This document shows, one piece after another, positions 6,252 through 11,752 of a DNA stretch of 11,752 nt. Source of the DNA: JAWCNN01 sp038848005 (GTDB lineage Archaea > Thermoproteota > Bathyarchaeia > Bathyarchaeales > Bathycorpusculaceae). Positions within the stretch are counted from its first letter, which is position 1. Each line of letters starts with the position of its first letter. The notes beneath the pieces were generated by a model, which was not told the origin of the DNA, ran no database searches, and worked only from the letters and a program-made list of their open reading frames with translations. The position numbers were made by a program, and so were the translations under genes. The DNA lies in assembly GCA_038848005.1 (NCBI GenBank), contig JAWCNZ010000026.1, forward strand, positions 1-11,752. Direction: 5' to 3'.

Positions 6252-6718
6252 CTCATTTTCCCTCTAAGCCTCGCTAAAACTTCATCTTCAATCCACCTTT
6301 CGCCTTGCACAGTTAACTTGAATTCCGGCTTTGCCAAGTCCGGCTTGAAAACGTAGCCGCGTTTTGTCATTTCGTTTAGGCGGGCGGGCACCATACATTT
6401 TATTCCGCTTGATTCCAAAAGCTTCTGAACCTGCGCAGCCGTGTTTTTCCGTTCTTCAGAAGCGTACAAAACCAAGCCTACAGCCTCATAATGCGTAAGT
6501 TTTTCACGTGTAATTATGACTGGTCCTTCATTGGTGAATTCCACTATGCCTTTCAACTGGGCTGTTGAGGGAACAATCCTGCTTGAAACGTAACCGCCAA
6601 CTTTTTCTATAAAATTTTCTGGAAAAGTTTCTAACATGCCTAAAATTTCTTGTGGAGTGTCTCCTTCAACGGTTATGTCGCCGAAAGGCGTTTTCACTCG
6701 AACTTTAACTCTCTTCAT
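6248..6718 (-). CDS. winged-helix protein with N-terminal beta-beta-alpha module (operon gene 2)
   Basis: A 156-residue middle gene of the operon; its ATG overlaps the previous stop as ATGA (6715-6718). The N-terminal module (VKVRVKTPFGDITVEGDTPQ, then EILGMLETFPENF) gives strand, strand, helix. A linker with LTHYEAVGLVLYASE matches LTDNETLLLWLLAYH in gene 3, showing these two are the closer pair. The winged helix follows at about 90-140 (NTAAQVQKLLESSGIKCMVP, then ARLNEMTKRGYV and a wing FKLTVQGERWI). The C-terminus is a charged helix (EDEVLARLRGKMS). There is no membrane segment or signal peptide. Cytoplasmic, probably DNA-binding; function unknown. Confidence 0.78.
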   Translation of the reverse strand: MKRVKVRVKTPFGDITVEGDTPQEILGMLETFPENFIEKVGGYVSSRIVPSTAQLKGIVEFTNEGPVIITREKLTHYEAVGLVLYASEERKNTAAQVQKLLESSGIKCMVPARLNEMTKRGYVFKPDLAKPEFKLTVQGERWIEDEVLARLRGKMS

Positions 6719-7197
6719 TTTGGCATCTCCTTGGCTAATGCTTCCTTTTCCGCTAAAATATAAACGTAACCCGCATCGGTTTTCCAGCGCCGTACAACGC
6801 CTTTTTTGACGAGTCCCATGAGAACACCTGCCAAAACGCGTCCAGAAAAGTTCATTCCATTAACCTTTAAGGCTTCTTTTAGCTCGGTTATGGTTCTTGG
6901 GCGCCATTTTCCCCAGTCGCTTTCCAAAACCCTTAAAACAGCTTCGTCGCATTTCTCTGTATGCAAAATTTTTGGGTATTTCTCTATGAAGGCTCTTTCT
7001 TTTTCAGCTTCGCTTTTCACTGTAAGCGTTGCCACAGTTTTAGGCTTTAACCCTTCAAAGGCTTTGTAAACGTCAGCGGCTAAACTTGGCAGTTGCTCAA
7101 TTGTTTTTAAAACTTCTTCACGCGTTCCGCTAATTTCAACTTCGTATTCGCCTGTTCTTAAACGGAAAACGAAATTCCCCAACCGTTCAGCAGCCAT
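6715..7197 (-). CDS. winged-helix protein with N-terminal beta-beta-alpha module (operon gene 1)
   Basis: A 160-residue first gene of the operon, with ATG at 7197 behind a purine-rich GAGGGGAAAGG. The N-terminal module reads NFVFRLRTGEYEVEISGTRE, then a helix EVLKTIEQLPSLAADVYKAF. After a charged linker comes a winged helix at about 80-150: AVLRVLESDWGKWRPRTITE, LKEALKVNGM, VLAGVLMGLVKKGVVRRW and a wing GYVYILAE. This domain is most like that of the plus-strand protein at 4413-4817. The gatE stop is 102 nt upstream, so the operon may have its own promoter (a weak AATTATAA lies at 7275-7268) or be read through from gatDE. The product is unrecognised beyond a DNA-binding fold. Confidence 0.78.
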   Translation of the reverse strand: MAAERLGNFVFRLRTGEYEVEISGTREEVLKTIEQLPSLAADVYKAFEGLKPKTVATLTVKSEAEKERAFIEKYPKILHTEKCDEAVLRVLESDWGKWRPRTITELKEALKVNGMNFSGRVLAGVLMGLVKKGVVRRWKTDAGYVYILAEKEALAKEMPK

Positions 7198-7239
7198 CCT
7201 TTCCCCTCTTCGCCTACAATGATATGCTTTAACGCCTTT

Positions 7240-7278
7240 TAGAATTTACGTTTTATGACGTTGTCCCTTATAATTCTA
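7240..7278 (-). promoter_or_regulatory. nested inverted repeats upstream of the winged-helix operon
   Basis: TAGAATT (7240-7246) and AATTCTA (7272-7278) are perfect 7-bp inverted arms, and two ACGT boxes (7248-7251 and 7258-7261) lie inside. The element overlaps the AT-rich stretch AATTATAA (minus, 7275-7268) that could serve as TATA box. It may be an operator for the operon's own products, but arms this short and AT-rich can arise by chance. Confidence 0.25.
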
Positions 7279-7299
7279 TTTCAGCCAGAAATTATCGGT

Positions 7300-9207
7300 T
7301 TAAACTGTTCGTTTTTGTTTTAGCTTTTCTTTTAATAGTTTGCTGACCATTTCTGCGTTTGCTTTGCCTCGCACTTCCTTCATGACTAAACCCATAAGAA
7401 CACCAAAAGCGTCTGCTCCACGTTTTTCAACTAGCTCCTTGTTGGCTTCGATGATGTTGTCAACTATTTTTTCTGTTTCCTCTTTTGAAATTGTCTTCAA
7501 GCCGAGACTGTTAACTGCTTCTTGCACGCTTTTTCCTTCATTTTTCGAAAGCCAAACAACAACGTCAACTAAAGCTTCTTTAGTTAATTCACCTTTGCCC
7601 AAACTTTTGAAAATTTCTTTTATGTGATTTTCAGAAATTTTTTCAGTTTGAACGCCTTCACGCTTTAACGCTTTTAAAGTTTCAGTTAAGAAAACCGCCA
7701 CGGTGGTCGGCGAAACCCCGCTTTCTTTGGCTATAACCTCGAACAGTTGGTCACGCTCTGAATCTAAAAGTTGCCTAGCCAATTTCTGGTTCAATCCATA
7801 AGTTTCCATTAAACGTTTAAGTTTTTGTTCTGGAAGTTCCGGTAAACGTAAACTTATTTTTTTGATGTATTCTTCTGTTAACTGTACTGGTGGAATATCC
7901 GTTTCCGGATACATTCTCGCAGCGCCGGGCCTCGGCCTCATGTAACGTGTTGTTCCATCGGGGTTTGCGGCTCTTGTTTCTTCTGGAACGCCTTTTAAGG
8001 CTTCACGCGCCCTTTCCACGACGGCTTTTAGGGCGTCTACAGCGTTTTCCAGTTTGTCAGCTACAAACACCACGGCGTCTTGTTCTTCAGCTTTTGCCTT
8101 TTTCCTTAACTCTTCAATTTCTTGTGTTGTTATTCCGTAAGCTGGCAGTTCATCCGTGTGGAATATTCCGCCAACTCTTCCCCAAAACCTTGCGCGGTCA
8201 GCCATTTCCGTTCCGAGGCGAACGTTGGGGATAAGTTCCCGCTTTAAGAAGCCGCTGAACTTTGGCAATTTAACAGCTAAGACGCGTCCGTTTTCTTCTA
8301 TGGCTTTGTGTATCACGCGGCAGTTTGTCTGCCTAAAAACGTCTGTTACATCATGAAATTCCTCTTTTAACTCTTCTTCTTTTACGCCTTTTCCACGCAG
8401 TTCTTCGCTTATTTTTATTAGGTTTAGTTGGCGTTGAACTTCGTATTCCACTACAAGCGGGAGAATTTCAAGCTCTTGTACGCCTTTAATTTCTGTTAAT
8501 GCGCCGTTTGTGATTGAAATGTTTAGGTCTTGGCGGATTGTTCCCAAACCCCGCTTAACTTTTCCTGTAGCCCTCAAAATTCTGCCGATGGCCAAGGCAA
8601 CTTCCCCCGCCTCTTTCGGCGAGTTTATAACCGGCGCTGTTGCAACTTCAATTAGCGGTATGCCCAGCCGGTCTATGCGGTAACGTATTATGTTGCCTGT
8701 TTCTTCGCCTGTTTTCCGTGCAGCGTCTTCTTCTAGGCTTACGTGCTGTATTGGAATGGTTTTTTCTCCAACTTTTATTTCGCCGTTTAGGGCTATGGCA
8801 CATGTCCGCTGGAAACCCGTTGTGTTTGAACCGTCTATGACGGTTTTGCGCATAACGTGTATTTCCTCTATTGGCGTGGCTTTCATCATTAAAGCCGCTG
8901 TCAAAACTATTTCAACAGCCTCCATGTTTAACGGATGCGGAGGCTCCTCGTCCATTTCGACGAGGCAGGACGTTGCCCTGTTCGCTTCATAAAGGATTTT
9001 TACGCCTTTCTGAAATTCGAAGTAGGCTGCCGGGTCCACCTGTCCAAGTTCGCTTTGTGTTGGGCGTAAACGGCGCAGAAACGTGATTTCTGGGGTTTCC
9101 TTAAAAAGTTCTGGTTTGCATTTACAGAAAAGCTTTGCTGAAGTGTCAAGTTGCTGGTGGATTTCTAAGCCAACTTTTAAACCAAGTTTTTCGTAGTCTA
9201 TCTCCAT
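7300..9207 (-). CDS. gatE: glutamyl-tRNA(Gln) amidotransferase subunit E
   Basis: A full-length 635-residue GatE. With GatD it converts Glu-tRNA(Gln) to Gln-tRNA(Gln), supplying glutaminyl-tRNA in archaea. GatE binds the tRNA, phosphorylates the glutamyl group with ATP and transfers ammonia. Visible signatures are GLEIHQQLDT at 13-22, LFCKCKPEL at 27-35, DGSNTTGFQRT at 125-135 and RYRIDRLGIPLIEVAT at 175-190. The archaeal AspRS-like insertion, which separates GatE from GatB, follows at about 290-415. The core returns with RPRPGAARMYPETDIPP at 424-440. A helical YqeY-like tail domain ends the protein (about 480-635), closing with FGVLMGLVMKEVRGKAN. The start ATG overlaps the gatD stop as TGATG, so the two chains are made in coupled fashion. 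Confidence 0.97.
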   Translation of the reverse strand: MEIDYEKLGLKVGLEIHQQLDTSAKLFCKCKPELFKETPEITFLRRLRPTQSELGQVDPAAYFEFQKGVKILYEANRATSCLVEMDEEPPHPLNMEAVEIVLTAALMMKATPIEEIHVMRKTVIDGSNTTGFQRTCAIALNGEIKVGEKTIPIQHVSLEEDAARKTGEETGNIIRYRIDRLGIPLIEVATAPVINSPKEAGEVALAIGRILRATGKVKRGLGTIRQDLNISITNGALTEIKGVQELEILPLVVEYEVQRQLNLIKISEELRGKGVKEEELKEEFHDVTDVFRQTNCRVIHKAIEENGRVLAVKLPKFSGFLKRELIPNVRLGTEMADRARFWGRVGGIFHTDELPAYGITTQEIEELRKKAKAEEQDAVVFVADKLENAVDALKAVVERAREALKGVPEETRAANPDGTTRYMRPRPGAARMYPETDIPPVQLTEEYIKKISLRLPELPEQKLKRLMETYGLNQKLARQLLDSERDQLFEVIAKESGVSPTTVAVFLTETLKALKREGVQTEKISENHIKEIFKSLGKGELTKEALVDVVVWLSKNEGKSVQEAVNSLGLKTISKEETEKIVDNIIEANKELVEKRGADAFGVLMGLVMKEVRGKANAEMVSKLLKEKLKQKRTV

Positions 9208-10550
9208 CAGGGGTTCACTTCCACTTCTTCTGCTATGGTGCGTAGAGAAACTTCATTTGCAATGTTTGTTTTTAGGAGTTTTTTTGCTTCTTCTACGTTG
9301 TTGGTTTGTCCGAAAATCCACATGAGCTTTACAAGGGCTGTTTCCGCCAGCATATCCTCAAGTGGAATTACGCCTAAAGCCTGCAGGTCACGTCCACAAT
9401 CGTAAACGTTCATGTTTACGCGTCCCCAAACGCACTGGGAAGCCATTGCAACTACAACGCCTTTTTCCACAGCCCTTTTTATGGCGTTAAAACAATGTCT
9501 GCCAACATGTCCTAAACCTGTTCCCTCCAAAACTACTCCTTTATAGCCGTTATCCACGTGCCAGTCAATAACTGCCGAGTTCATGCTTGGATAAAACTTT
9601 ATTAGCGCTACTTTTTCCTCAAACTTCGGCTTTAACTCCAATTTTCTTTTGTTGTCTCGTTTTCTGTAATCTTCAGTTAACATGATCACTTTTTGGTTTT
9701 CTATTTTTGCGATTGGCGTGGCGTTTACGGATTTAAAGGCGTCTCTGCGGCTTGTGTGGCATTTCCGCACTTTTGTTCCCCTGTGAATGGCTATGGCTGT
9801 GTCCGAAGGCGTTTCATGCATTGCTACGGCGACTTCGGCAAACGGCGCATAAGCCGCGGCTGCCACGGCTCCGGTAAGGTTTGTGGCTGCGTCTGAGCTT
9901 GGGCGGTCTGCGGAGCGCTGCGCACCTACGAGGATTACGGGAACTGGCAAGTTTTGAAGTGCAAAGCTTAGGGCTGCAGCCGTATACCCCATGGTGTCTG
10001 TGCCGTGTGCTATGACTATGCCGTTGACGCCTTCGCTTATGTGTTTAGCAACGGTTTCAGCCATAACCGTCCAATGTTTAGGCGTTAAATCCTCGCTGAA
10101 AATGCTGAACAAGATTTGGGCGTCTATGCGGGCAATATCCGCCAACTCTGGAACTACACTGTACAAGTCGTTTGCCGTTAAAGCTGGGCGTACAGCGCCG
10201 GTGCGATAATCCACTCGGCTGGCGATTGTTCCGCCAGTGCTTATTATAGTGACTTTTGGCAGTTCGGGCTTTTGTTCTGGAGGCGGAGGCGGGGCAAAAG
10301 CCGGTTTTGCACCTACGCCTATCTTTTCCACTTTGGTGGTGGATGTTATGCTTATGCCAACGTTGTAGCCACTTTTCAATTTTATGACGATATGCCGTTC
10401 ATCGCCGTATTCAGAACTGGGAATAAGAATACCCTCATAAACAACGCCGTCTTTTGTTATGCGCAATACATCGCCAACTTCCGCACCAGCCCGTTTGATG
10501 GTTTCTAATGCTTCACCCTTATAACCTAAATGTCGCTCTTTTTCATTCAT
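9207..10550 (-). CDS. gatD: glutamyl-tRNA(Gln) amidotransferase subunit D
   Basis: A 447-residue asparaginase-like subunit that hydrolyses glutamine (or asparagine) and sends ammonia to GatE. Residues 1-80 form the beta-barrel domain found in GatD but not in plain asparaginases (GDVLRITKDGVVYEGILIPS). A Pro-rich linker follows at about 82-99 (FAPPPPPEQKPELP). The asparaginase core has STGGTIASRVDY at 104-115 with the nucleophile-type Thr108. AHGTDTMGYTAAALSF at 181-196 holds the second catalytic Thr-Asp pair (T184, D185), and GTKVRKCHTSRRDAF contains the conserved Lys region. LEGTGLGHVG at 341-350 belongs to the C-terminal lobe. The start ATG at 10550 has GGAG 8 nt upstream. gatE follows with a one-base overlap. 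This N-terminal domain and the neighbouring gatE rule out a free L-asparaginase. Confidence 0.97.
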   Translation of the reverse strand: MNEKERHLGYKGEALETIKRAGAEVGDVLRITKDGVVYEGILIPSSEYGDERHIVIKLKSGYNVGISITSTTKVEKIGVGAKPAFAPPPPPEQKPELPKVTIISTGGTIASRVDYRTGAVRPALTANDLYSVVPELADIARIDAQILFSIFSEDLTPKHWTVMAETVAKHISEGVNGIVIAHGTDTMGYTAAALSFALQNLPVPVILVGAQRSADRPSSDAATNLTGAVAAAAYAPFAEVAVAMHETPSDTAIAIHRGTKVRKCHTSRRDAFKSVNATPIAKIENQKVIMLTEDYRKRDNKRKLELKPKFEEKVALIKFYPSMNSAVIDWHVDNGYKGVVLEGTGLGHVGRHCFNAIKRAVEKGVVVAMASQCVWGRVNMNVYDCGRDLQALGVIPLEDMLAETALVKLMWIFGQTNNVEEAKKLLKTNIANEVSLRTIAEEVEVNP

Positions 10551-10581
10551 GCCTAATTCTCCAACATAACTGAAAAAGACG

Positions 10582-10609
10582 ATTATAATGTTTAACCTTT
10601 ATTATGCAT
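10582..10609 (-). promoter_or_regulatory. candidate TATA region for gatDE
   Basis: The 65-nt gap between the elp3 stop and gatD contains two AT-rich candidates on the minus strand: GCATAATAAAG just downstream of the elp3 stop (about 10607-10597) and ATTATAAT (10589-10582). The first places the start near 10577 and keeps the GGAG ribosome-binding site (10562-10559) in the leader. The second would start at about 10559 and lose it. An independent gatDE promoter is therefore likely, but the exact box is uncertain. Confidence 0.4.
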
Positions 10610-10615
10610 TGTTAG

Positions 10616-11752
10616 TTAGCTTAACGTTTTTGACATGTATACTCCGTCGTATCCGTAACCGAACCGCATGTAATACCGCTTTGTTCCCAAAGCGCTTATA
10701 ACCAGAATTTTCTTTAAGCCATACTCTTGGCTTGTTATGTGTTCCGCTTCTGCCAATAGTATTGCGCCGTAGCCTTTGTGTTGCCATGCTTTGGCTATGC
10801 GTTTTCCAACTGGAACAAGCGGTCCATAAACGTGCAATTCACGTATTATGCTGCATGGTTCCGCTTTTATTTCTGGTCTGTGCGCTTTTGCGGATGGAAT
10901 TCGCAAACGCAAATACCCAATTAAAATGTCGTTTTCCACGTCTTCGGCTGAAATAAAAATTTCTTCGCCTTCCGAAGCCTCATATTTTGTGGTTAAAATT
11001 TCCACTTTTTCTGGGTTTGGCGTTACGCCGTCCGCCAAAAGCCTATGTCCAACTTCCCTACAACGTATGCACCGGCATCGTATGCCTTGCTCACGCAGTT
11101 TCTGTTGGACTAGCTGGCGCAAATTGCTCCTATTAACGCCGGCAACAATCAATTGGGCTGGGATGTCTCTTTGAACACGCATTATACGAACCCAAGGCGG
11201 AACAATCCTTTTAACCTCCACGATTAAGCGGGCAGCCTCCTCATTCGTGTAAGGCTTGTATTCGCCATTCAAAAACCATTCATAAGCTTTGGTGCCCTTC
11301 AAAACTAGGCATGGATAAATCTTTATCATGTCAGGCTTAAAACTTGAATTCGAAAAAATCTCCTTAAAAGCCCATAAATCTTTATGCGGGTTTGAGCCGG
11401 GCAGTCCAAGCATCATGTGATAAACAATTTTTAGTCCAGAGTCCTTTGCTATGCGTGTAGCTTCTACAACATCCGCTACGGTGTGTTTTCTGCCTACAAG
11501 CCGATAAATTTCGTCGTCTGGATTTTGAACGCCCAATTCTATGCGTGTCACGCCCATGCTTAGCACGGCGTTTACATGCGCCTCTTTAGCCCAGTCTGGA
11601 CGGGTTTCCACGGTTATGCCAACATTGCGAATTCTGCTTGTTTCCGCTTTACGCTTAGCCTCTTCAAGACTGGCAGATTCCCCGCCTATAACCGCGTCTA
11701 AACAACGCTTAACAAACCATGTTTGATAATCCAAAGGCGTGGCTGGAAAAGT
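10616..11752 (-). CDS. elp3: Elp3-type tRNA wobble-uridine radical SAM acetyltransferase, N-terminus missing
   Basis: The frame is open to the right edge, so 378 residues of the C-terminal part are seen and the CxxxCxxC iron-sulfur loop lies outside. The fragment begins TFPATPLDYQTWFVKRC, typical of Elp3. The radical SAM barrel continues with GITVETRPDW, RIELGVQNPDDEIY and KIVYHMMLGLPGSNP. A Cys cluster (CRCIRCREVGHRL) matches the zinc-binding region between the two domains. The last 75 residues or so are a GNAT acetyltransferase fold: YGPLVPVG, the acetyl-CoA loop QHKGYG, LLAEAEHI and YYMRFGYGYDGVYM at the end. Elp3 uses acetyl-CoA and SAM chemistry to modify U34 of tRNA anticodons towards cm5U-type bases; archaeal Elp3 works without the other Elongator subunits. 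It lies upstream of gatDE on the same strand. Confidence 0.95.
   Translation of the reverse strand, partial: TFPATPLDYQTWFVKRCLDAVIGGESASLEEAKRKAETSRIRNVGITVETRPDWAKEAHVNAVLSMGVTRIELGVQNPDDEIYRLVGRKHTVADVVEATRIAKDSGLKIVYHMMLGLPGSNPHKDLWAFKEIFSNSSFKPDMIKIYPCLVLKGTKAYEWFLNGEYKPYTNEEAARLIVEVKRIVPPWVRIMRVQRDIPAQLIVAGVNRSNLRQLVQQKLREQGIRCRCIRCREVGHRLLADGVTPNPEKVEILTTKYEASEGEEIFISAEDVENDILIGYLRLRIPSAKAHRPEIKAEPCSIIRELHVYGPLVPVGKRIAKAWQHKGYGAILLAEAEHITSQEYGLKKILVISALGTKRYYMRFGYGYDGVYMSKTLS

Noticed and set aside
7890..8992. Plus-strand frames opposite gatE
   Set aside because: Shadows of a full-length GatE; products are Arg/Leu/Ser-rich and have no family pattern.
9207..10550. Free L-asparaginase instead of GatD
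   Set aside because: The N-terminal beta-barrel domain, the Pro-rich linker and the overlapping gatE identify GatD.
10602..10787. 61-codon minus-strand frame overlapping the elp3 3' end
   Set aside because: Arg/Asn-rich out-of-frame reading of the Elp3 GNAT domain, which is well conserved in its own frame.
1..11752. tRNA, rRNA, CRISPR array or insertion sequence
   Set aside because: Reading both strands, I saw no cloverleaf-like gene, no regularly spaced repeats and no transposase. The longest exact repeats are the short leader arms.

Overview
The window looks archaeal. It carries the GatD/GatE glutamyl-tRNA(Gln) amidotransferase (an archaea-specific pair), a NurA-HerA DNA-end-processing pair and an archaeal-type Elp3. 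Its promoters show TTTATATA-like TATA boxes, and TTG is used repeatedly as a start codon. Two surface proteins end in a 'VGG..P.DK.GLLAPYI' segment, which I associate from memory with uncultivated Bathyarchaeia-type genomes. That lineage guess is an inference; archaeal origin is well supported.

Layout, left to right. (1) 3-320 (+): C-terminal end of a GT-B glycosyltransferase whose 5' part lies outside the window. (2) 381-1638 (-): a secreted, membrane-anchored NosD-like parallel beta-helix protein, split into two frames by a frameshift near 889-900. Its 5' leader of about 130 nt is rich in inverted repeats. (3) 1826-4320 (-): nurA followed by herA, overlapping by 4 nt. (4) 4413-4817 (+): a small winged-helix protein transcribed divergently from nurA, with one near-symmetric TATA element between them. 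(5) 4847-5674 (-): a second secreted, C-terminally anchored protein with a DNRLRE-like beta domain. (6) 5748-7197 (-): a three-gene operon of small winged-helix proteins joined by ATGA and TTGA overlaps. (7) 7300-10550 (-): gatD then gatE, with a TGATG stop/start overlap. (8) 10616-11752 (-): elp3, whose N-terminal part lies beyond the right edge.

The right third is translation machinery: Gln-tRNA(Gln) formation by transamidation and wobble-uridine modification. The middle holds DNA-end resection genes. Two features do not reduce to textbook families. One is a set of four small proteins that share a short N-terminal beta-beta-alpha module joined to a winged helix, three of them in one operon. 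The other is a common C-terminal motif-membrane helix-basic tail on two otherwise unrelated exported proteins, which resembles a sorting or anchoring signal. No tRNA, rRNA, CRISPR array or insertion sequence was recognised.
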